A DNA stretch of 8,051 bases from Candidatus Spyradenecus faecavium (GCA_018713405.1 DVOR01000145.1:1-8051), one strand, 5' to 3'; numbered from the stretch's first letter, positions 1 through 7,369 are shown. Numbers and translations: made by a program. Notes: generated from the sequence alone by a model not told the origin.

Positions 1-10
1 GCGTTTTTGC

Positions 11-40
11 TTGCGCGGGGGCGGGGAGATGGGATAAACT
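11..40 (+). promoter_or_regulatory. Possible sigma70-type promoter of the hydrogenase-sensor cassette
   Basis: TTGCGC at 11-16 is followed, after an 18-nt spacer, by TAAACT at 35-40. This resembles the arrangement upstream of thrS, where TTGCGC is 18 nt from a perfect TATAAT. Both boxes here are weak matches to consensus, and the window starts just upstream, so a promoter further 5' or read-through from a preceding gene is equally possible. Confidence 0.3.
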
Positions 41-62
41 AGGGGTCAAAGGAGAGACCCCT
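41..62 (+). promoter_or_regulatory. Ribosome binding site in the loop of a short hairpin
   Basis: AGGGGTC (41-47) and GACCCCT (56-62) are perfect reverse complements that enclose an 8-nt loop, AAAGGAGA. The loop carries the whole Shine-Dalgarno sequence, with AGGAG at 50-54, 8 nt before the ATG at 63. The start codon abuts the foot of the stem. If transcribed, this would display the Shine-Dalgarno in a loop. If transcription starts near 47, as the tentative promoter would imply, the left arm would not be in the mRNA. Confidence 0.45.
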
Positions 63-308
63 ATGGTGAAGGTGACGATTTGCATGGGCAGCTCGTGCTT
101 CTCGCGCGGGAACAACAGGAACCTGGAGGCGGTGCGCGCGTGGCTGACGGTGCATGGCCATTCGGCGGACGTGGAGCTGAAGGGGTGCCGCTGCGGGGGG
201 ATGTGCGGCGAGGGGCCGAACATCTGGATCGATGGGACGTGCCACAGCGGGGTGACGCCGCAGGCGGTGCCGGCGTTGCTGGCCAAGGCGTTCGGGGAGG
301 AGGCGTGA
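63..308 (+). CDS. Thioredoxin-like [2Fe-2S] ferredoxin (NuoE/HydC-type)
   Basis: This 81-residue protein is a stand-alone thioredoxin-fold [2Fe-2S] ferredoxin of the kind found as the C-terminal half of NuoE or HydC. The cluster ligands are most likely Cys7 and Cys12 (C-x4-C in CMGSSC) and Cys44 and Cys48 (C-x3-C in CGGMC). Cys42 is an extra nearby cysteine. Residues 50-65 (EGPNIWIDG and after) match the conserved segment following the second cysteine pair. No signal peptide or membrane segment is seen, so it should be cytoplasmic. The start is supported by AGGAG 8 nt upstream. The stop is 1 nt from the next ATG, and the next gene's AGGAGG lies inside this gene's last codons, so the two are probably translationally coupled. 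Its likely role is electron transfer to or from the hydrogenase-like sensor downstream. The family call is firm; the partner is inferred from position. Confidence 0.88.
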   Translation: MVKVTICMGSSCFSRGNNRNLEAVRAWLTVHGHSADVELKGCRCGGMCGEGPNIWIDGTCHSGVTPQAVPALLAKAFGEEA

Positions 309-309
309 C

Positions 310-2031
310 ATGGACGCGTTGGCGCCGATCTATTCCGTGGAGGCCCAGTGCCGCGACTGCTACAAGTGCGTGCGGCGGTGCCCCGTGAAGGCCATCCGGG
401 TGGAGAACGACCACGCGGTCGTCCTGCCAGAGGCGTGCATCTTCTGCGGCACGTGCGTGGGGACCTGCCCGAACCACGCCAAGATGGTGCGCGACGACCT
501 GATGGCGGTGCGCAACCTGGTGGGGGCGCGCAAGGACGTGATCCTCTCGGTGGCGCCGAGCTTCGCCTCGGAGTTCCCCGGCGTGGACCCCGCGCGCTTC
601 TCGACGGCGATGAAGCGGCTGGGCTTCGCCCGGATGCGCGAGACGGCGGTGGGGGCGAACATCGTCTCGCGCCGGGTGGCGGAGCTGATGGCGCGGAGCA
701 CGGGCCACCGCCTGCAGATCTCCTCGGCGTGCCCGGTGGTGGTGGAGCTGATCCAGCGCTACCACCCGCGCTTCTCGGCCTACCTCACGCCCGTGGATTC
801 GCCCATCATCGCGCATTGCAAGGCCCTGCGCCGGGAGTTCCCGGACGCGCCGATCGTCTTCGTGGGGCCGTGCGTGGGCAAGAAGCACGAGAGCGACCTG
901 CAGCCTGAGCTGCTGACGGCGGCGCTGACCTTCGAGGAGCTCCGCCGCTGGATGCTCATGGCCGGCGTGGAGGACCCGAACGCGTGCGAGCCCGACCCGG
1001 ATTACCGTCTGCCGGGCGACGGGGCCTACTACCCCATCGAGGGCGGGATGCTGCGGAGCGTGGCGCGCAACTTCCGCGCCTTGGCGCCCGAGGGCGAGCT
1101 GCAGCCCATGACGCTGACGGGCGTGGGCACCCTGCGCACGATGCTCGAGACCCTCGACCCCAAGACCCTGGAGCAGCCGGTCTTCATCGAGGCGCTGGCC
1201 TGCCCGGGCGGCTGCGTCTGCGGCCCCAAGACGCGCGTCAAGTGCGCCGCAGGCGGCATGCTCGACGTGCTCCGCCACGCCAAAAAGACGGGGCCCGACG
1301 ACCCCGAGGACAAGCCCGACGTGGGCCGCCATTACCGCCCCCTGCCCGCCGCGCAGGCCGACTTCTCGGAGGAGCAGATCCAGGCCACGCTCCACACGCT
1401 GGGCAAGTACACCCCGCAGGACGAGCTGAACTGCGCGGGGTGCGGCTACGACTCCTGCCGCGCGCTGGCCTGCGCCATCCTGGCGGGGAACGCCGAGCCG
1501 CAGATGTGCGTGAGCCGGATGCGGCAGATCGCCCTCAAGCAAAGCTCGGCCATCGACCGAGCCCTGCCCTACGGCCTGGTGGTGGCCGACAAGCGGCTGC
1601 GCGTCATCGAGTGCAACGAGCGCTTCGCCACGCTGCTGGGCAACGCCGTGAAGCTGGCCTACGACGCGAAGCCCGGCCTGCGCGACGCCGACCTGGGCCG
1701 CCTCATCCCACAGACGCAGCTCTTCCAGAAGGTGCTCGAGACCGGCGAGGAGATCATCCGCCGCACGGTGGAGATCGACGGCCGCCTCTTCTCCCTCACC
1801 ATCTTCAACGTGGACGTGCACGAGGTGATCGGCGCGCTCATCCTCGACGTCACCGAGAGCGAGCAGAACCGCCGCGCCCTCATCGAGAAGGCCCGCACCG
1901 TCGTCACCAACACCGCCAAGACCGTCCAGGAAATCGCCTTCATGCTCGGGCGCAACGCCGCCGAGAGCGAGCTGATCCTCGACTCCGCGGTGGAGATGTT
2001 CGCCCCCATCGACACGGAGGGCGACCAATGA
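310..2031 (+). CDS. HydS-like sensory [FeFe]-hydrogenase homologue with PAS domain
   Basis: This 573-residue cytoplasmic protein starts with two [4Fe-4S] ferredoxin motifs (Cys14/17/20/24 and Cys43/46/49/53). The [FeFe]-hydrogenase H-cluster domain follows at about 75-325. Its L1 motif is SSACP (Cys141), L2 is PCVGKKHE (Cys188, Lys191, Glu194), and L3 is ALACPGGC (Cys298, Cys302). All four cysteines that hold the [4Fe-4S] part of the H-cluster are present. Ala140 replaces the proton-relay cysteine of catalytic enzymes, and Leu296 replaces the usual Met before L3. Next come an Fe-S domain (Cys375/378/383 and Cys400), a PAS domain (about 411-517) and a helical tail (about 518-565). Putative sensory HydS-type enzymes are known to share this layout, the Cys-to-Ala change and a phosphatase neighbour. 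AGGAGG at 298-303 supports the start. The gene overlaps the phosphatase gene by ATGA. A sensor of H2 or redox state is inferred; maturases HydE/F/G are not in the window. Confidence 0.88.
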   Translation: MDALAPIYSVEAQCRDCYKCVRRCPVKAIRVENDHAVVLPEACIFCGTCVGTCPNHAKMVRDDLMAVRNLVGARKDVILSVAPSFASEFPGVDPARFSTAMKRLGFARMRETAVGANIVSRRVAELMARSTGHRLQISSACPVVVELIQRYHPRFSAYLTPVDSPIIAHCKALRREFPDAPIVFVGPCVGKKHESDLQPELLTAALTFEELRRWMLMAGVEDPNACEPDPDYRLPGDGAYYPIEGGMLRSVARNFRALAPEGELQPMTLTGVGTLRTMLETLDPKTLEQPVFIEALACPGGCVCGPKTRVKCAAGGMLDVLRHAKKTGPDDPEDKPDVGRHYRPLPAAQADFSEEQIQATLHTLGKYTPQDELNCAGCGYDSCRALACAILAGNAEPQMCVSRMRQIALKQSSAIDRALPYGLVVADKRLRVIECNERFATLLGNAVKLAYDAKPGLRDADLGRLIPQTQLFQKVLETGEEIIRRTVEIDGRLFSLTIFNVDVHEVIGALILDVTESEQNRRALIEKARTVVTNTAKTVQEIAFMLGRNAAESELILDSAVEMFAPIDTEGDQ

Positions 2032-3218
2032 GCGCGGACGCGCGGGCGGGGGCGCCGCCCCCCTTCATCGAGGTGGATTGGTTCAACCGCCGCAAGTTCC
2101 GCAAGGTGTGCAGCGGCGACGTCTTCCTCAGCGAGCGCCTGGCCGACGGCTCGGTGGTCGCCGTCCTCACCGACGGCCTCGGCAGCGGCCAGCAGGCCAA
2201 CGTCTGCGCCAGCCTCACCGCCACCATGGCGATGGCCTACATGCGCGCCGCACTCGGCCTGCGCCGCGCCGCCACGCTCATCATGGACGCCCTGCCCATC
2301 TGCCCCGACCGGCACATCTCCTACTCCACCTTCACCATGATCCGCGCCGACCCCCGCGGCGAGGTCCGCATGATCGAGTACGAGAACCCCCCGGCCACGC
2401 TCCTGCGCGGCGGCATGCCCTGCGCCATCGAGCGCACCCCCTACACCCTGCCGCGCTGGGAGGGCCGCACCCTCTCCTACTCCACCTTCACGATGGGCCT
2501 GGGCGACCGCCTCTTCTTCTGCTCCGACGGCGTCACCCAGGCCGGGCTCGGCGCCCCGGAGACCCCCTTCGGCCAGGGCCTCGAGCGCGTCGTCCCCTGG
2601 CTGCAGGAGGCCATCCGCATCGCGCCGGACGTCGGCTCGCACGTCCTCTGCAAGGGCGCGGCCGACCGCGCCACCCGCCTCGACGGCGGCCGCGCCGGCG
2701 ACGACACCACCGCCGCCATGCTCCACTACCGCCGCCCGCGCGTCACCCAGATGCTCACCGGCTGCCCCTTCGACCGCACGCAGGACGCCGCCTACGCCGC
2801 GCTCGCCACCCGCCCCGGCGTCACCGTCATCGTCTCCGGAGGCTCCACCGCCGACCTCATCGCCCGCGAGCTCGACCGCCCCATCGACACCCCCCTCACC
2901 GCCCTCGACCCCGAGGTCCCCGCAGGCTCCGAGATCCCCGGCATCGACCTCGTCACCGAGGGCTGCGTCACCCTCTCCAAGGTCATCGACCTCCTCCGCA
3001 ACCCCGGCCCCGACGCCCGCGTCAACCCCGCCACCAAGATGCGCGACCTCCTCCTCGCCTCCGACCAGATCCGCATCGACGTCGGCACCGCCATCAACCC
3101 CGCCCACCAGGACCCCAACCTCCCGATGTCCCTGGACATCCGCCGCAACATCGTCAAGGAGCTCGCCGACGTCCTCCGCTCCAAGTACGTGAAGGACGTC
3201 TCGGTGAAGTTTCACTGA
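2028..3218 (+). CDS. SpoIIE/PP2C-type Ser/Thr phosphatase with extra C-terminal domain
   Basis: This is a 396-residue protein. Residues about 12-235 form a SpoIIE-like PP2C phosphatase. The metal-binding aspartates can be seen in GDVF (Asp31), TDGLGSG (Asp49), SDG (Asp167) and GDD (Asp225/226), so the enzyme should be active with Mn or Mg. Residues about 240-396 are a second domain with SGGSTADLIAREL (270-282), LVTEGCVTLSKV (308-319) and VGTAINPAHQ (352-361). As I recall it, this domain accompanies such phosphatases beside hydrogenase-like sensors, but I know of no assigned function. No transmembrane segment is seen. The ATG at 2028 overlaps the previous stop and has GGAGGG 6 nt upstream, which indicates translational coupling. 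It probably acts as the output of the sensor; typical SpoIIE-type targets are STAS-domain anti-anti-sigma factors, but none is encoded here. The last codons and stop lie in the left arm of a 17-bp hairpin. Confidence 0.87.
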   Translation: MSADARAGAPPPFIEVDWFNRRKFRKVCSGDVFLSERLADGSVVAVLTDGLGSGQQANVCASLTATMAMAYMRAALGLRRAATLIMDALPICPDRHISYSTFTMIRADPRGEVRMIEYENPPATLLRGGMPCAIERTPYTLPRWEGRTLSYSTFTMGLGDRLFFCSDGVTQAGLGAPETPFGQGLERVVPWLQEAIRIAPDVGSHVLCKGAADRATRLDGGRAGDDTTAAMLHYRRPRVTQMLTGCPFDRTQDAAYAALATRPGVTVIVSGGSTADLIARELDRPIDTPLTALDPEVPAGSEIPGIDLVTEGCVTLSKVIDLLRNPGPDARVNPATKMRDLLLASDQIRIDVGTAINPAHQDPNLPMSLDIRRNIVKELADVLRSKYVKDVSVKFH

Positions 3219-3242
3219 GCGCCTCGCGCTCAGTGAAACTTC
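3206..3242 (+). terminator. 17-bp hairpin overlapping the phosphatase stop codon
   Basis: GAAGTTTCACTGAGCGC (3206-3222) and its perfect reverse complement (3226-3242) enclose a CTC triloop. The left arm encodes the last residues and the TGA (3216-3218) of the phosphatase gene. No T-tract follows, so it is not a textbook intrinsic terminator. It could end transcription, protect the mRNA 3' end, or be the outer hairpin of the repeat module that follows. Confidence 0.6.
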
Positions 3243-3323
3243 GGAGAACGGAGCGTGCAGGCCCGAAGGGCCAAACCTTCCACGGCCACGGAAAACGGAG
3301 AACGGAAACGCCCCTCCGGGGCG
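3243..3323 (+). repeat. Repeat module A-left: GGAGAAC heptads plus CGCCCC palindrome
   Basis: Directly after the hairpin come GGAGAAC (3243-3249) and a partial heptad. A GGCCC-GAA-GGGCC hairpin sits at 3260-3272. Further heptads follow as GGAAAAC (3290-3296) and GGAGAAC (3297-3303). The module ends in the palindrome CGCCCC-TCC-GGGGCG (3309-3323) followed by AC. The order of hairpin, heptads and palindrome matches the modules at 5264 and, inverted, at 3509 and 5456. This copy is the most degenerate and carries an insert between its heptads. Confidence 0.75.
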
Positions 3324-3334
3324 ACAAAGGAACC

Positions 3335-3342
3335 AGAAGGAA
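3335..3342 (+). promoter_or_regulatory. Ribosome binding site deciding the ATG at 3348
   Basis: AGAAGGAA at 3335-3342 contains AAGGA, 6 nt before the ATG at 3348. It is the only convincing Shine-Dalgarno and ATG pair in the open frame leading into the metallopeptidase. It lies inside the interior of repeat element A, so the gene's translation start may have been supplied by the repeat. Confidence 0.5.
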
Positions 3343-3347
3343 ATACA

Positions 3348-4973
<1,626 letters not shown>

Positions 4974-5005
4974 CGGCGCATCGCGCCCCCCACGCGAACC
5001 GACGA

Positions 5006-5033
5006 AAAAGCCCCGGGGAGCCCCGGGGCTTTT
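5006..5033 (+). terminator. Intrinsic terminator hairpin after the metallopeptidase gene
   Basis: AAAAGCCCCGGGG (5006-5018) and CCCCGGGGCTTTT (5021-5033) form a perfect 13-bp stem with an AG at the turn. The A-run on one side and T-run on the other fit a bidirectional intrinsic terminator, although the T-run is only four and is followed by CGCG. It lies 33 nt after the stop at 4973. Confidence 0.75.
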
Positions 5034-5180
5034 CGCGAAACAGGCGGAGGCCTTAGGCCACGCGGCGGCGGAGCGCCACGCCGGCCACGCCCCGCCCAAG
5101 GGCTGGGCCACCCCATCCCCCGACCTTCCGAATCGGCCCCGGCAAAGGGACGATTCTGCATAAGTCCACATCTTTTTCCG
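5034..5180. other. Intergenic stretch without recognised gene
   Basis: No open reading frame with a believable start and family resemblance is seen on either strand, and no tRNA-like or riboswitch-like fold is obvious. A short GGCC-TTA-GGCC inverted repeat near 5050 is the only local structure noted. A small RNA cannot be excluded by eye. Confidence 0.4.
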
Positions 5181-5261
5181 AAACCCTTAAGGGTTTGCCC
5201 CGAAACCCTTAGGGTTCCGACCCAAAACCCTTAGGGTTTCGCCCCCGACCCCTTAGGGTTT
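5181..5261. repeat. Four tandem 22-bp palindromic units (AAACCCTTAGGGTTT)
   Basis: Palindromes lie at 5181-5196 (AAACCCTTAAGGGTTT), 5204-5216, 5225-5239 and about 5248-5260 (one mismatched pair). Their centres are at about 5188.5, 5210, 5232 and 5254, a spacing of 21.5, 22 and 22 bp, close to two helical turns. The 6-8 nt between them are C- and G-rich. The sites would face the same side of the helix, as in an operator array. They lie about 300 bp upstream of the thrS promoter, with a repeat element between, so a role in thrS control is not evident. Confidence 0.85.
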
Positions 5262-5263
5262 GA

Positions 5264-5335
5264 GGGGGTGCTCCGCACCCCCGGAGAACAGAGAACGGAG
5301 AACAGAGAACAGAACGCCCCTGCGGGGCGACGGGC
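5264..5335 (+). repeat. Repeat module B-left: hairpin, GGAGAAC heptads, CGCCCC palindrome
   Basis: The hairpin GGGGGTGC-TCC-GCACCCCC (5264-5282) is followed at once by GGAGAAC (5283), AGAGAAC (5290), GGAGAAC (5297), AGAGAAC (5304) and a shortened AGAAC (5311-5315). The palindrome CGCCCC-TGC-GGGGCG (5315-5329) then ends in ACGGGC. It faces an inverted copy at 5456-5538. Confidence 0.88.
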
Positions 5336-5353
5336 AAGCCGCCGCCAGGACTG

Positions 5354-5400
5354 CCAGATTGAGGAACCGCAGATTTCGCAGATTGGTTGCAGATTGAGGG
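5354..5400. repeat. Short CAGATT repeats inside element B
   Basis: CAGATT occurs at 5355, 5370, 5379 and 5390, in the interior between the two inverted modules. The outer copies share AGATTGAGG. It is unlike the 9-bp repeat inside element A, so the two elements share ends but not interiors. Confidence 0.65.
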
Positions 5401-5455
5401 CGTGCCACCGCACGCAGGACGCAGGAGGGGACGCTTGGCAGCTTGGCTAAGGCTT

Positions 5456-5538
5456 CGCCCGTCGCCCCGCAGGGGCGCTCCGTTCTCCGTTCTCTGTTCT
5501 CCGTTCTCTAATAGGTGGGCGCCTCGCGCCCACCTATT
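5456..5538 (-). repeat. Repeat module B-right (inverted): CGCCCC palindrome, heptads, hairpin
   Basis: CGCCCC-GCA-GGGGCG (5463-5477) is followed by GTTCTCC (5482), GTTCTCT (5489), GTTCTCC (5496) and GTTCTCT (5503). The outer hairpin AATAGGTGGGCGC-CTC-GCGCCCACCTATT (5510-5538) has a 13-bp perfect stem. Read on the minus strand, the order and heptads match B-left. The hairpin ends where the thrS promoter begins. Confidence 0.88.
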
Positions 5539-5567
5539 TGCGCAAACGCCCCGGAATCCTGTATAAT
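5538..5567 (+). promoter_or_regulatory. thrS promoter with perfect -10 box
   Basis: TATAAT at 5562-5567 is a perfect -10 element. TTGCGC at 5538-5543, 18 nt upstream, is a partial -35 match (TTG conserved) and its first T is the last base of the repeat's outer hairpin. Transcription would start near 5574, which leaves a leader of about 18 nt before the thrS ATG. That is too short for a T-box or other leader-based control. Confidence 0.75.
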
Positions 5568-5591
5568 GCATGGCTGTATCAAGGAGCAAAC

Positions 5592-7334
5592 ATGAGCGCG
5601 ACGATTGAAGAGATCCGGCACAGCGCGGCCCACCTGGTGGCCTCCGCGGTGTGTTCGCTGTTCGAGGACGTGAAGATTGACATCGGGCCGGCGACCGACG
5701 ACGGCTTTTACTACGACTTTGACCTGCCCCACCGCCTGAGCGCGGAGGACTTCCCGGCCATCGAGAAGGCCGTGCGCAAGCTCATCGGCGCCAAGCTGCC
5801 CTTCGTGCGCGAGGAGCTCACCCGCGCCCAGGCCCAGGAGCTCTTCAAGGACCAGCCCTACAAGCTCGAGCGCCTGGCCGACATCCCCGAGGGCGAGCCC
5901 ATCTCCATCTACCGCACCGGCGACTACGTCGACCTCTGCCGCGGCCCCCACGTGGAGCACAGCGGCTGCGTCGGCGCCGTCAAGCTCATGAGCGTGGCCG
6001 GCAGCTACTACCGCGGCGACGAGCACAACAAGATGCTCCAGCGCCTCTACGGCATCGCCGCCCCCTCCCAGAAGGAGCTCGACGCCATCGTCAAGCGCCT
6101 GGAGGAGGCCAAGCGCCGCGACCACCGCAAGCTGGGCAAGGAGCTCGAGCTCTTCACCATCACCGAGAGCGTCGGCCCCGGCCTCGCCCACTGGCTCCCC
6201 AAGGGCGCCCGCGTCCGCGTCGCCATCGAGGACTACTGGCGCCGCGAGCACTTCCGCCACGGCTACGAGATGCTCTTCACCCCCCACATCGGCCGCGCCA
6301 ACCTCTGGGAGACCTCCGGCCACCTCGGCTTCTACAAGGACAGCATGTTCCCGGCCATGAGCGTGACCGAGGGCGACGGCGCCAAGACCTCGCAGGAGGC
6401 CTACTACGTCAAGCCGATGAACTGCCCCTTCCACATCCAGGCCTACCTCTTCAAGAAGTACAGCTACCGCGACCTCCCCCTCCGCTGGGCCGAGCTCGGC
6501 ACCGTCTACCGCTACGAGAAGGACGGCGTCCGCCACGGCCTCTTCCGCGTCCGCGGCTTCACCCAGGACGACGCGCACATCTTCTGCGCCCCCGAGAAGA
6601 TCGAGGACGAGATCCGCTTCACCGTCCGCTTCTGCCTCAAGGTCCTCCGCCGCTTCGGCTTCACCGACATCTCCGCCTACCTCTCCACCAAGCCCGAGAA
6701 GGCCGTCGGCGACCCCGCCAAGTGGGAGCAGGCCACCGACTCCCTCCGCCACGCCCTCGAGAGCGAAGGCCTCGACTACGAGGTCGACGAGGGCGGCGGC
6801 GCCTTCTACGGCCCCAAGATCGACATGAAGATCAAGGACGCCCTCGGCCGCGAGTGGCAGCTCGGCACCATCCAGTTCGACTTCAACCTGCCCGAGCGCT
6901 TCCACCTCACCTACACCGGCGAGGACGGCAAGGAGCACCAGCCCTACATGGTCCACCGCGCCCTCCTCGGCTCCCTCGAGCGCTTCTTCGGCATCCTCAT
7001 CGAGCACTACGCCGGCGCCTTCCCCACCTGGCTCGCCCCCGTCCAGGCCGCCGTCCTCAACATCACCGACGCCCAGCTCCCCTTCGCCAAGGACGTCCTG
7101 GCCCGCCTCCAGGCCGCCGGCATCCGAGCCGAGGGCAACTGGGACAACGACAAGATCGGCGCCAAGATCCGCAAGGCCACCCTCGCCAAGACCCCCTACA
7201 TGCTCGTCATCGGCGGCCGCGAGGCCGAAGCCGGCCAGGTCGCCGTCCGCAGCCGCGAAAAGGGCGACCTCGGCGCCATGACCCCCCAAGCCTTCATCGA
7301 CCTCATCCTCGCCGAAACCGCGGAAGAGGCCTAA
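5592..7334 (+). CDS. thrS: Threonyl-tRNA synthetase lacking the TGS domain
   Basis: This 580-residue class II synthetase charges tRNA-Thr with threonine using ATP. The editing domain starts almost at the N terminus, with HSAAH (His10, His14) and CRGPH (Cys116, His120), the residues that clear mischarged serine. The catalytic core (about 185-475) carries the zinc ligands Cys278 (KPMNC), His329 (DDAHIF) and His455 (VHRALLGS), motif 2 around 318-331 and motif 3 around 455-471. The anticodon-binding domain fills about 480-575. The E. coli enzyme has 642 residues; the roughly 60 missing here correspond to the N-terminal TGS domain, which is known to be absent in some bacterial ThrRS. The start is fixed by AAGGAG (5581-5586), 5 nt before ATG. 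An in-frame ATG at 5538 lies inside the promoter and is unlikely. infC follows after 35 nt. Confidence 0.97.
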   Translation: MSATIEEIRHSAAHLVASAVCSLFEDVKIDIGPATDDGFYYDFDLPHRLSAEDFPAIEKAVRKLIGAKLPFVREELTRAQAQELFKDQPYKLERLADIPEGEPISIYRTGDYVDLCRGPHVEHSGCVGAVKLMSVAGSYYRGDEHNKMLQRLYGIAAPSQKELDAIVKRLEEAKRRDHRKLGKELELFTITESVGPGLAHWLPKGARVRVAIEDYWRREHFRHGYEMLFTPHIGRANLWETSGHLGFYKDSMFPAMSVTEGDGAKTSQEAYYVKPMNCPFHIQAYLFKKYSYRDLPLRWAELGTVYRYEKDGVRHGLFRVRGFTQDDAHIFCAPEKIEDEIRFTVRFCLKVLRRFGFTDISAYLSTKPEKAVGDPAKWEQATDSLRHALESEGLDYEVDEGGGAFYGPKIDMKIKDALGREWQLGTIQFDFNLPERFHLTYTGEDGKEHQPYMVHRALLGSLERFFGILIEHYAGAFPTWLAPVQAAVLNITDAQLPFAKDVLARLQAAGIRAEGNWDNDKIGAKIRKATLAKTPYMLVIGGREAEAGQVAVRSREKGDLGAMTPQAFIDLILAETAEEA

Positions 7335-7356
7335 CCCCGACAGGAACAACCCCAAC

Positions 7357-7361
7357 AGGAG
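7357..7361 (+). promoter_or_regulatory. Ribosome binding site deciding the TTG start of infC
   Basis: AGGAG lies 8 nt before TTG at 7370. No ATG or GTG in this frame lies between the thrS stop and the conserved IF3 sequence, so this Shine-Dalgarno with the rare start codon is the best start. Confidence 0.7.
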
Positions 7362-7369
7362 CCGCCACC

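Noticed and set aside
984..2027. Longer version of the phosphatase gene starting at 984
   Set aside because: The upstream part is an Arg/Pro/Gly/Ala-rich shadow of the hydrogenase gene. The ATG at 2028 has a Shine-Dalgarno and fits the PP2C domain start.
61..2028. Long minus-strand open frame opposite the hydrogenase gene
   Set aside because: It mirrors GC-rich coding DNA, shows no recognisable domain and lies over a gene with clear motifs. The same holds for the long minus-strand frames at 1659-3431, 3570-5171 and 5508-7376.
310..2031. Catalytic or electron-bifurcating hydrogenase subunit
   Set aside because: The proton-relay cysteine is Ala, a PAS domain replaces the usual extra electron-transfer modules, and no HydB/NuoF-type subunit is adjacent.
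3255..3347. Start of the metallopeptidase at 3255
   Set aside because: No good Shine-Dalgarno precedes it and it would translate repeat module A-left. The ATG at 3348 has AAGGA 6 nt upstream.
5181..5261. CRISPR array
   Set aside because: Units are palindromic with only 6-8 nt between them. No 25-40 nt spacers and no cas genes are present.
5181..5261. Telomere-type repeat or linear replicon end
   Set aside because: The AAACCCT motif resembles a plant telomere unit, but it occurs as separated palindromes inside a bacterial gene region, not as a head-to-tail array at an end.
5209..5589. Minus-strand or plus-strand small proteins within the thrS upstream region
   Set aside because: These frames consist of the heptad, palindrome and CAGATT repeats and have no protein-like composition.
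5568..5591. T-box or other leader control of thrS
   Set aside because: The predicted leader is only about 18 nt, too short for such a structure.
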